This document shows, piece by piece, positions 16,110 through 22,928 of a stretch of 23,536 bases of DNA. The translations under genes were made by a program, and so were the position numbers. Below the pieces are notes generated by a model that was not told where the DNA came from, did not search any database, and was given only the letters and a program-made list of their open reading frames with translations. Numbering within the stretch: position 1 is the stretch's first letter; each line of letters opens with the position of its first letter. The DNA lies in NCBI GenBank assembly GCA_003520455.1, contig DOUV01000118.1:1-23536 (forward strand). Direction: 5' to 3'. The DNA comes from Chloroflexota bacterium. GTDB lineage: Bacteria; Chloroflexota; Anaerolineae; Ardenticatenales; Ardenticatenaceae.

Positions 16110-16643
16110 ATGAATGACCTACCTGCCAGCAGCCAGGCGCTCGTTGCCGGCCTGGAGAAGATCGATCCTGAATTCTTGCTCTACCTACCCTGCGGCACCG
16201 CCGCGCGGGTACTTTCCTATTTCATCTCGAAGACCACCCTGGTTCACTTCCCTGTCGCGCGTGAGGAAGAGGGCATCGGCATCCTGTCTGGTCTTGTGCT
16301 TGCCGGACGGCGGGCGGTCCTGCTCATCCAGGATACGGGCCTGGGTAACTCGATGACCGCACTCGCGACCTTTCCGCAGGTCTATCACCTGCCGATCTGT
16401 ATCGTCGCGACCCGGACAGGCGGGCGGCGGGAGATCAACAGCGCGGTGCATCGCTACTCGGAGCACCTGCCGGGAATCCTTACCGCCGCCGGGATCTCCT
16501 ATGAAAGCCTGGACGTGCGCGTCCCGCTGAGCCACTGGCCGGCCATCGTCGCGGAGCGCTACCAGTACGCCCGGGTCAGCCACAGGCCGGTCGTCATCCT
16601 GATAGACCTGAAGGAGAGCAGACCAAATGCTGGCCAGAATTGA
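16110..16643 (+). CDS. ComD-like thiamine-diphosphate decarboxylase, alpha (Pyr-domain) subunit
   Basis: This 177-residue protein corresponds to the pyrimidine-binding half of a thiamine-diphosphate decarboxylase, like sulfopyruvate decarboxylase alpha (ComD) and the N-terminal part of phosphonopyruvate decarboxylase. Visible features are LLYLPCGTAARVL, the catalytic-glutamate stretch VAREEEGIGILSGLVLAG, and LLIQDTGLGNSMTAL. Such enzymes decarboxylate a 3-substituted pyruvate non-oxidatively to an aldehyde. The ATG has GGTG 7 nt upstream, and the gene overlaps the beta-subunit gene by 17 bp. It is first in the plus operon. The substrate may be any 2-oxoacid; sulfopyruvate is only the best-known relative. 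Confidence 0.82.
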   Translation: MNDLPASSQALVAGLEKIDPEFLLYLPCGTAARVLSYFISKTTLVHFPVAREEEGIGILSGLVLAGRRAVLLIQDTGLGNSMTALATFPQVYHLPICIVATRTGGRREINSAVHRYSEHLPGILTAAGISYESLDVRVPLSHWPAIVAERYQYARVSHRPVVILIDLKESRPNAGQN

Positions 16644-17217
16644 GGCGCTTCGTACGTTAGTAACCGCGCTGCCGGATTGGCCGGTCGTCGTCACCTGCGG
16701 TTTGACGAGCCGGGAGGTCGCAAGCCTGGGCGTGCGGCCCAATCACCTGTACGTCCTCAATTCCATGGGGCTCGCCGGCCCCATCGGTATGGGGCTTGCT
16801 CTCGGATTGGGCCGGAAAACTCTCGTCATCGAGGGCGACGGCGGCCTCTTGATGGGGCTCAGCTTCCTCGCCACGGTTGGCGATGCCAGTCCTTCCGGAC
16901 TGGTTTTGGCGATTTTGGACAACGGCGCCTACTGTTCTACCGGCTGCCAGCCGACGGCAGCCCGCACCGTCGACCTTGGTCGGCTTGCCGCCGCGGCCGG
17001 GTGGACGGTCTTCACAAGCTCGACAGGCGAGGAACTGTCCCAAACCATCGCCCATGCCGTGGCGGTTCGACGCCCCGTCCTGCTCCACATTCCAATCGAC
17101 ACGACCGCGACGCCGGGCGTGCCCTACTTTCAACCAGATCCTCCCGCCCTGACCGCGGGTTTTTGTGCCTGGCTCGAGGCTGCGACGAGCCAGCACGCGA
17201 GGAGTGACAGTGAGTGA
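16627..17217 (+). CDS. ComE-like thiamine-diphosphate decarboxylase, beta (PP-domain) subunit
   Basis: This 196-residue protein is the diphosphate-binding half that pairs with the preceding gene. It carries LNSMGLAGPIGMGLALGLG and the thiamine-diphosphate/Mg motif EGDGGLLMGLS, ending at ILDNGAYCSTGCQPT (GDG...N). These match sulfopyruvate decarboxylase beta (ComE) and phosphonopyruvate decarboxylase C-terminal parts. The ATG lies inside the alpha gene with AAGGAG 10 nt upstream. Its stop overlaps the regulator start by 8 bp (GTGAGTGA), so the first three genes are translationally linked. The split into two subunits resembles archaeal ComDE. Confidence 0.82.
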   Translation: MLARIEALRTLVTALPDWPVVVTCGLTSREVASLGVRPNHLYVLNSMGLAGPIGMGLALGLGRKTLVIEGDGGLLMGLSFLATVGDASPSGLVLAILDNGAYCSTGCQPTAARTVDLGRLAAAAGWTVFTSSTGEELSQTIAHAVAVRRPVLLHIPIDTTATPGVPYFQPDPPALTAGFCAWLEAATSQHARSDSE

Positions 17218-17881
17218 GAACCTGGCCGAACAAAAGCTTCCCGGATTTTCATCAAAGAAAGAACTGGCCTACGAGGCCATTAAGGAGAGCATCCTGAGCC
17301 ACTCGTTGCGCCCCGGCGATGCTGTCTCAGAGAGCGCGTTCGCCGAGGCACTTCAGATCAGCCGCACTCCGGTGCGCGAAGCCCTGATGGCACTCGAGCA
17401 AGAAGGATTGGTGAAGATCGTGCCTACCCGAGGCATCTTTGTCACCGAGATCACGGTGCGCGATATCCGCGAGATCTATGAGATCCGCCAGGCCCTGGAG
17501 TGCCTGGCCGTGCGCAAGGCCGCCCTCACCCCGGACCTCAGCCCCCTCGATCCCCTGCTGGCCGTCCTCGAGACTGCCAGCCGCGGTCGCGAGTCGGTTT
17601 CGTACGACAGCCTCTTCCAGGTAGATATCGATCTGCACCGCTTCATCCGCGATACAGCCCGCAATAGCCGCTTGAGCCAGATTCTCGAAAACCTGCAGGA
17701 TCAGATTCACCGGATCCGCGTGCTCTCCCCGCGGGTGGACGGCCGAATGGATACCACCACGCGCGAGCACCTCGCCATCATTCACGCCCTGAAGCAGCGC
17801 GATCCTGACCTCGCCGCGCAGGCGATGCGCGAGCACTTGCACAACGCCCAGGATAACATCATCAACTTCCTCGCCTATTGA
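17210..17881 (+). CDS. GntR family transcriptional regulator with FCD domain
   Basis: This 223-residue protein has an N-terminal winged helix (about residues 14-78) with LAYEAIKESILSHSLRPGD, ISRTPVREALMALEQEGLV and PTRGIFV, the classic GntR DNA-binding signature. An all-helical FCD ligand domain follows. It has EIYEIRQALE, then FQVDIDLHRFIRDTA, TREHLAIIHALKQRD and MREHLHNAQ, supplying the Asp and His residues that usually bind a metal and a carboxylate ligand. The GTG start at 17210 has GAGGAG 5 nt upstream; an earlier GTG at 17165 lies within the previous gene. Encoded between pathway genes, it is the likely regulator of the repeated operators at 15961-16026 and 22645-22680, with a pathway acid as inducer. 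Confidence 0.93.
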   Translation: MSENLAEQKLPGFSSKKELAYEAIKESILSHSLRPGDAVSESAFAEALQISRTPVREALMALEQEGLVKIVPTRGIFVTEITVRDIREIYEIRQALECLAVRKAALTPDLSPLDPLLAVLETASRGRESVSYDSLFQVDIDLHRFIRDTARNSRLSQILENLQDQIHRIRVLSPRVDGRMDTTTREHLAIIHALKQRDPDLAAQAMREHLHNAQDNIINFLAY

Positions 17882-17921
17882 GCAGGCACTCCACGAGTGC
17901 CAGACACAGGAGGAGAACCAC

Positions 17922-19367
17922 GTGGGGCTCAAATCCTTCGACCAGCATCGTGAGAGTCTGCGCGATGGACGTGAGGTGTACTATAAGGGGGAGCGCGTCG
18001 AGGATGTTACTACCCATCCTGTCCTGGGCATCGGGTTAGCCCACGCGGCGCTCGATTACCGGCTGGCCGAGAGCGCGGAGCATCGCGCACTGGCAACGTA
18101 TGCCGACCCCGAAACGGGCGAGGTCTACAGCCGCTATTATCGTATCCCGGAGAGCACCGAAGACCTTCTCGCGCGCCGCGCGCTGATCGCGGCGGCCACG
18201 CGGGCGGGTAGCGGCGTCGTCCTCCTCATCAAGGAAATTGGGACTGATGCCCTCTTTGCCCTGCATGTCGTGACCCATAACCTCGATCAGAGCCGGGGTA
18301 GCGGCTATTTCGAGCGGGTCCGCGCCTACTACCAGCATTGTCGCCGGCACGATCTTAGCATGGCGGTGGCCCAGACGGATGTCAAAGGAGATCGAAGCAA
18401 ATACCCTTCCGAGCAGCCCCACCCGGACTACTATCTGCGCTGCGTGGACGCGAACGAGCGCGGAATCGTCGTGCGCGGGGCGAAAGCGCATACGACGGGC
18501 ACCCCGTTCGTCGACGAGCTTATTGTCCTCCCGACGCGCGCGATGGGCCCGGCCGATGCGGACTACGCCCTCAGTTTCGCCATTCCGGTGAATGCCCCCG
18601 GCCTGAAGCTCATCGCGAGCCCCTCCAGCGACGTCGTCGAGGATTCCTTCGGCTATCCCGTCAGCTCGAGCCACAAGATGGTCGACACCCTGACGATTTT
18701 CGACGACGTCTTCGTACCGTGGGAGCGGGTCTTCCTCTTCGGCGAGTGGGACTATGCCGGAGTGCTGGCCAACACGTTCGTGCAATTCCACCGTTTCACC
18801 GCGATCGCTTATAAACTCCCGATGTGCGAGCTTTTCATCGGCGGCGCGGCCCTCATCGCCGAGTATAACGGCATCGCCAAGGTCGCACATGTGCGCGAGA
18901 AACTGATGGAGCTTGTCGCCTGGACGGAAACCACGCGCGGCCTCGCAGTGGCGGCAGCCCTGGAGCATTCTATCGTGCCGCCGGGCATCGCCGTTCCCAG
19001 CACGACCCTCACCAATATCGCTAAGTATCACTTTGCGAGTAACTACCATCGCATGGTCCAGTACGTCCAGGATATTGCCGGCGGGCTGATCGTCACCGGG
19101 CCCGCGACCGCCGATTGGGAGAATCCGGTCACGCGCCCCTACCTCGAGCGCTACCTGGGCGGGCCTGGCGGCATTTCCGCCGAGCAACGAATGCGTATCA
19201 TGAACCTGCTACGCGACATCGCGGCCTCCGAGTTCGGAGGCTACCAGGAAGTGCTCTCTATCCATGCGGAAGGCTCGCTCGCGGCACAACGCATCACCGT
19301 CGCCCGTGAGTACGACATCGCCCGCTGCGTCGAGCTTGCCAGAGCAGCCGCAGGTCTTGAGAGCTGA
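17922..19367 (+). CDS. HpaB-type 4-hydroxyphenylacetate 3-hydroxylase family protein
   Basis: This 481-residue protein belongs to the acyl-CoA-dehydrogenase-like HpaB superfamily (flavin monooxygenases and 4-hydroxybutyryl-CoA dehydratase). It shows DGREVYYKGERVEDVTTHP at the N-terminus, AVAQTDVKGDRSKYP, GIVVRGAKAHTTGTP, FDDVFVPWERVFL and the C-terminal VTGPATADWENP region. The iron-sulfur cysteines of the dehydratase are not seen at the expected place (LIKEIGTDAL, where dehydratases have a Cys-containing stretch), which favours the FADH2-dependent monooxygenase branch. GTG start with AGGAGG 8 nt upstream. No HpaC flavin reductase is encoded in the window, so reduced flavin would come from elsewhere. 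The substrate is unknown. Confidence 0.88.
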   Translation: MGLKSFDQHRESLRDGREVYYKGERVEDVTTHPVLGIGLAHAALDYRLAESAEHRALATYADPETGEVYSRYYRIPESTEDLLARRALIAAATRAGSGVVLLIKEIGTDALFALHVVTHNLDQSRGSGYFERVRAYYQHCRRHDLSMAVAQTDVKGDRSKYPSEQPHPDYYLRCVDANERGIVVRGAKAHTTGTPFVDELIVLPTRAMGPADADYALSFAIPVNAPGLKLIASPSSDVVEDSFGYPVSSSHKMVDTLTIFDDVFVPWERVFLFGEWDYAGVLANTFVQFHRFTAIAYKLPMCELFIGGAALIAEYNGIAKVAHVREKLMELVAWTETTRGLAVAAALEHSIVPPGIAVPSTTLTNIAKYHFASNYHRMVQYVQDIAGGLIVTGPATADWENPVTRPYLERYLGGPGGISAEQRMRIMNLLRDIAASEFGGYQEVLSIHAEGSLAAQRITVAREYDIARCVELARAAAGLES

Positions 19368-19469
19368 GCGCACCGGCCCGGCCGGCGCCGGGGAGCGAGA
19401 TGCGTTGCGCGCCCCACGGCACCGGTCCCCCGTTCCGATAGCTGCAGGTCGAACTGGAGAGGAGATCCT

Positions 19470-20798
19470 ATGCCACACGATGGGCAGTCGCGACTCTATG
19501 ATCCTGAAATCGAAACGATGGACCGGGAGAGCCTGAGGAGTCTGCAGTTCGAACGCCTGAAGTGGCAGATCCGGCGCTGTTACGATCATTCCTCCTTCTA
19601 TCGCGAGCGCTTCGAGCGGCATGGGGTGCATCCTGACGACCTGCGGACCCTGGCCGATATCCGCAGGTTCCCCGTAGTGACAAAAGAGGAGCTGCGCGAG
19701 GAGCAGCGTCGGCACCCGCCCTTCGGACGCTACACGTTGGCGCCACAGAGCGCCTGGCGCGAGCTGCATCCGTCCAGCGGGACCACCGGTACTCCCGTGA
19801 ATACGATCTGGTCGGAGCGCGACGTCGCCTCTATCGCCAATTTCACCGCGCGAACGATGTGGAGTTTCGGCGTCCGGCCGGGCGATACCGTCCAGAACGC
19901 CTTCAGCTATGGCCTCTGGGTCGCCGGGATGTCGGTGCACTACGCCGCGGCAAGGCTCGGCTGCTTCGTGATTCCTATCGGGGCGACGATGACGGAACGG
20001 CAGGTCAGCTATCTCAGCACGGGCGGCTCGACCGTCCTCCTGGCGACGCCGTCCTACGCGCTCTACATCGCGGAGCGGTTGCGCCAGCAGGGCGTTGCCC
20101 CCGGCGATATTCCGCTCCGGATCGGCTGCTTCGGGGGCGAGCCGGGAATGGAAGTCGAGGCTACCCGCCGCAAGATCGAGACGGGGCTAGGGATCGACGG
20201 CTATGACTATTATGGCCTTGCCGAGATCGGGCCGACGATGGCCTCGGAGTGCCACGCGAAAACCGGCCTGCACTGGACCGAAGATCACCATCTGATCGAA
20301 ATCGTCAATCCGGAGACGATGGAGCCGTGCCACCTCGGCGAGGTGGGGATCGTGGTTATCACGCATCTGACGCGCGAGGCCACACCGATGGTCCGCTATT
20401 GGACGAATGATTACGCGCGCAGCACCGACGAGCCCTGCCGCTGCGGGAGCACGCACGTCCGCTCGCCGGGCGGCATTCTGGGACGGGCGGACGACATGAT
20501 CATCTACCGCGGCGCGAAATTCTATCCTATCCAGGTGGAGAAAGTGGTCCGCAGCTTCGCCGAGCTGGGCGACGAATTCCGGATCGAACTGAACACCAAC
20601 CGGGAGACGGGCGTGAGTCACTGCACGATCATTGTCGAGCATCTGCAGGCGGCGCACGCCCGGGATGAATCGCTGGCCGAACGGGTCAGGCGCGCGCTCC
20701 GGGAGGAGTTGCTCGTAACCCCCTCGATAGAAATTCGGCCGTGGGGCACCCTGGAGCGTACCACGTTCAAGGCACAGCGAATCATCGACCTGCGCTGA
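19470..20798 (+). CDS. PaaK-like phenylacetate-CoA ligase family (AMP-binding) protein
   Basis: This 442-residue adenylate-forming ligase is of PaaK length, about 440. It has the AMP-binding loop PSSGTTGTP (residues 101-109), YDYYGLAEIGPTMASEC, the motif MVRYWTNDYAR, and the C-terminal GILGRADDMIIYRGAKFYP hinge followed by the small domain. It also has a CRCGSTH segment that could bind zinc, as in many PaaK relatives. It should activate an aromatic or aliphatic acid to its CoA thioester. The ATG has GGAG 5 nt upstream. It lies 102 bp after the monooxygenase gene and is the last gene of the plus operon. The acyl substrate cannot be read from sequence. Confidence 0.9.
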   Translation: MPHDGQSRLYDPEIETMDRESLRSLQFERLKWQIRRCYDHSSFYRERFERHGVHPDDLRTLADIRRFPVVTKEELREEQRRHPPFGRYTLAPQSAWRELHPSSGTTGTPVNTIWSERDVASIANFTARTMWSFGVRPGDTVQNAFSYGLWVAGMSVHYAAARLGCFVIPIGATMTERQVSYLSTGGSTVLLATPSYALYIAERLRQQGVAPGDIPLRIGCFGGEPGMEVEATRRKIETGLGIDGYDYYGLAEIGPTMASECHAKTGLHWTEDHHLIEIVNPETMEPCHLGEVGIVVITHLTREATPMVRYWTNDYARSTDEPCRCGSTHVRSPGGILGRADDMIIYRGAKFYPIQVEKVVRSFAELGDEFRIELNTNRETGVSHCTIIVEHLQAAHARDESLAERVRRALREELLVTPSIEIRPWGTLERTTFKAQRIIDLR

Positions 20799-20818
20799 GC
20801 CCGCGTCCGCCGGGGCTC
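20797..20818 (+). terminator. First hairpin after the plus operon
   Basis: GAGCCC (20797-20802) and GGGCTC (20813-20818) form a 6-bp stem with a 10-nt loop that overlaps the ligase stop codon. No T-tract follows. Confidence 0.35.
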
Positions 20819-20839
20819 GCGCAACATCAGGGCAGCCCT

Positions 20840-20875
20840 CCGGATCGGGCAGGCGGGCGCGCCTGGCCGATCCGG
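20840..20875. terminator. Strong hairpin between convergent genes
   Basis: CCGGATCGG (20840-20848) pairs with CCGATCCGG (20867-20875). After one mismatch a further 6 bp pair (20850-20855 with 20860-20865), leaving a 4-nt loop: 15 of 16 pairs. It lies midway between the ends of the ligase gene and the MmgE/PrpD gene, so it can act in both directions. Only a weak T-rich stretch follows on the plus strand. Confidence 0.6.
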
Positions 20876-20902
20876 ATGCGATTCTTCATTAACCGGCTCC
20901 GC

Positions 20903-22300
20903 CTAAGAACCTCTCAATATCGCCATGATCGCGCGCGCGTTCTTCTCGGCGTCGAGGTTGAGGATGCGGGCGGCAAGCAGCTGAGGGTCGGCAATCGCGG
21001 CAAAGCCGGTCACGAAGCCGGTGAACTTCGCGAGCAGGCCGTCCAGAGAGACCGGGTTCTCCGGCTCTCCGAGGGGATAGTCGGTGCGCGCGGAGAGGGT
21101 GCGCCCATCCCGTAGGCGGATCTCCACGGCCGCCGGCCACTGGTGGGGATAGAGCGCGTCAAGCGTGGGATCCTGGTGGCAGTCGGTGCGAAGCAAGAGG
21201 GAGCGGACGAGCGGATCGTCCACGGTCGCCTGCGTGTATTCGGCGATGCCGGCCGCCCCGCGCACCAGGGCAACCACGGCGGCAAAGGGCGCGCTGAACT
21301 GCGCGTCGACGACGTTTCGTGGCGCGCGCTTCTGCTCGATGGGAATGGCCACGAGGGGAGCGCCGGCGCGTAGGATGCCGAGACGAATGGTTTCGACGTC
21401 GGACGGAGCAATTGTATGCGCGCGCCTGAGGGCGAGGACGCAGTCAATGAGCCCGTGATTGTAGCGGCAGCAGGCATAGGGCTTAATCGAGACCCGCATG
21501 ATCTGGAAGGATTCCCCCAGTTGGTCCACGAGTAGCTGTGGGTCGGGCTCGTCGCTATAGCCGCGGAGCAGGCCGAGCCGGCCCTCAAAGACGGTCGCCG
21601 GGCCGGTGAATCCTTGCGCGGCCAGCGTCGCGGCCGAGGTCCCGGCATGCGCCGCCCATCCAGGGTTGAGGCGCTTGGTCCAGGAGCCGTCCGACAGATA
21701 TTCGAGCGATCCGGCGGCCATCGTCCCGGCGATGCCCAGCGCGTGTGTGAGCTGCCCGGCGCTGAGGCCGAGGAGATACCCGGCGGCGGCGGTGGCACCG
21801 AATACCCCGGCAACCCCGGTCGGGTGGAAGCCGCGCCGGTAGGCGGAGGCCGCGCCCAACGCGTTGCCGACGCGCATCATGACCTCGTAGCCAGCCACGA
21901 TGGCCGTAAGCAGCTCCGGCGTCGCGGAGCCCCGTTCCTCGGCTACGGCGAGCGCCGCCGGAATCACGACCGTCCCCGGGTGAAGCGAGGAGACGGTCGT
22001 AACGTCGTCCATCTCGACGGCGTGGGCCGCGGCGCCGTTGGCGAGTGTGGCCCACAGCGCGTCCGTCGCGAACCCGCCGCCGATTACGCTCGCTCCGCCA
22101 GTCGCGCAGACAGCGCGCGCAAACGCGGCGACGGAGCGACTGGATGGCTCGGCGCTCCCACGTACTGCGACGCCGAGAAGATCCAGGACCAGTTCCTTCG
22201 TGCGCGCCTGTACGGGCGGTGGCAGTTCGCTCCAGACCAGCGAGCGGCAGAACGACGCCAGAACGACGGCGGCAGGCTCTTCGGGCGTAATCAGTGGCAC
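20903..22300 (-). CDS. MmgE/PrpD family protein
   Basis: This 465-residue protein has the MmgE/PrpD fold of 2-methylcitrate dehydratases and cis-aconitate decarboxylases. Visible signatures are LANGAAAHAVEMDDV, SLHPGTVVIPAALA, GFHPTGVAGVFGA, YLSDGSWTKRLNPGWAAHAG and the conserved KPYACCRYNHGLIDC. The family adds or removes water on tricarboxylic acids, or decarboxylates them. The GTG at 22300 has GGAGG 7 nt upstream; another GTG at 22306 is too close to that site. It faces the plus operon but shares the promoter and operator type of the minus operon. It may dehydrate a product of the homocitrate-synthase-like enzyme, an attractive but unproven link. Confidence 0.9.
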   Translation of the reverse strand: MPLITPEEPAAVVLASFCRSLVWSELPPPVQARTKELVLDLLGVAVRGSAEPSSRSVAAFARAVCATGGASVIGGGFATDALWATLANGAAAHAVEMDDVTTVSSLHPGTVVIPAALAVAEERGSATPELLTAIVAGYEVMMRVGNALGAASAYRRGFHPTGVAGVFGATAAAGYLLGLSAGQLTHALGIAGTMAAGSLEYLSDGSWTKRLNPGWAAHAGTSAATLAAQGFTGPATVFEGRLGLLRGYSDEPDPQLLVDQLGESFQIMRVSIKPYACCRYNHGLIDCVLALRRAHTIAPSDVETIRLGILRAGAPLVAIPIEQKRAPRNVVDAQFSAPFAAVVALVRGAAGIAEYTQATVDDPLVRSLLLRTDCHQDPTLDALYPHQWPAAVEIRLRDGRTLSARTDYPLGEPENPVSLDGLLAKFTGFVTGFAAIADPQLLAARILNLDAEKNARAIMAILRGS

Positions 22301-22655
22301 TCTCACGCCTCCTTCCTGAGCGCCCCCGGCAAATGGGGGAACTGGGAGAAATGTCGAGGGCGGCAGGGTCGGGGCGAGCGCGCGAGTTTGGCGGGCACCT
22401 GGAGGTTACCGGCCAGCGCACGCAATGCGGGCTTCCAGGGCGATGCGTTCGGACGGCACTTTCAGATCGAGCGTCACGCTCCGCTTCCCGCGGTTCAGTC
22501 AGATGAAGTCGGCCAATTGCTCCGTGCCGATCCTCGGGTTTTGCCCCTTCTTCATAATACGATTCGGTCGGCGGCCGATTGCGGGATGAAGGGCTGCATC
22601 TCCGCTTTTGGCCATCCGCTCCTCGCCTAACGCGATATATCGTCAGTGTACGATC
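22301..22655 (-). other. Long leader of the MmgE/PrpD gene
   Basis: From the predicted start near 22649 to the GTG at 22300 there are about 350 nt without an intact gene. The upstream half holds nothing I recognise. The middle contains the CaiB/BaiF CoA-transferase remnant listed separately. A frame running through it from 22766 into the MmgE/PrpD gene is Arg/Ser-rich and not a real gene. Confidence 0.5.
22408..22503 (-). pseudogene. Remnant of a CaiB/BaiF family CoA-transferase
   Basis: Reading the minus strand from about 22500 gives LNRGKRSVTLDLK, then VPSERIALEARIACAGR and a stop. LNRxKRSVTLDLKSPEGR is a well-known conserved stretch of class III (CaiB/BaiF) CoA-transferases, about 70-90 residues into those proteins. 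In the same frame the preceding codon is TGA (after DFI), where relatives have a small residue, and no other part of the protein is present. The piece is therefore a short decayed fragment. It may mark loss of a CoA-transferase that once belonged to the pathway, perhaps replaced by the PaaK-like ligase. Confidence 0.5.
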
Positions 22656-22680
22656 AGTATATAGACGATGTATCAGTTTG
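22645..22680. promoter_or_regulatory. Operator-like element at the MmgE/PrpD promoter
   Basis: This segment matches both elements of the divergent region: 22645-22666 agrees with 16005-16026 at 18/22, and 22654-22680 agrees with 15970-15996 at 23/27. It overlaps the -10 box, most of the spacer and the predicted start. It is probably a site for the GntR/FCD regulator at 17210-17881. Confidence 0.65.
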
Positions 22681-22684
22681 TCAA
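22656..22684 (-). promoter_or_regulatory. Promoter of the MmgE/PrpD gene (TTGACA-N17-TATACT)
   Basis: On the minus strand a perfect -35 TTGACA (22679-22684) and -10 TATACT (22656-22661) are 17 bp apart. The same hexamers and spacing occur at 16016-16044. The predicted start is near 22649. Confidence 0.75.
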
Positions 22685-22689
22685 TCGTT

Positions 22690-22928
22690 GTTGGAGATGA
22701 GAGCGCGTACAGGTCAGCCCCGGCTCGGGGTTGCGGCGGACCCCCCTCGCCAGTGGAAGTTGCCACGAGCTCGGGCCCACCGTGCCGGCAAATACGGAGA
22801 CCATTTCAAAACGGGGGCTACGCGGCGAGTGGCAAGGGGTCGGCCCCCTCGTTCATTTCTGGATACCAGTGGACGAACGCCTTCCGCAGATCGCCGTTCA
22901 GCGTCTGAACACGCACCTGTAAAAGCAG
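22690..22928. other. Junction region without an intact gene
   Basis: No complete gene is recognisable. The minus frame 22818-22967 reads a more natural-looking peptide than the flanking antisense sequence (it includes LLLQVRVQTLNGDLRKAFVH and ends shortly after HWYPEMNEG). It may be the C-terminal relic of an unidentified gene. The stretch separates the catabolic locus from the truncated flippase-like gene. Confidence 0.35.

Noticed and set aside
1467..17217. Coenzyme M biosynthesis cluster
   Set aside because: ComC- and ComDE-family homologues occur, but no ComA or ComB homologue; the surrounding genes are catabolic.
18036..19187. 383-codon minus-strand frame opposite the HpaB-type gene
   Set aside because: No motifs and an Arg/Asp/Gly/His-rich antisense bias; the plus-strand gene is well supported.
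17922..19367. 4-hydroxybutyryl-CoA dehydratase
   Set aside because: Same superfamily, but the cysteine-containing cluster-binding stretch is not seen at the expected position.
21614..22630. 338-codon plus-strand frame opposite MmgE/PrpD
   Set aside because: Antisense composition and no conserved motif.
21585..22766. 393-codon minus-strand frame overlapping the MmgE/PrpD gene
   Set aside because: Runs in another frame through the real gene and is Arg/Ser/Pro-rich throughout.
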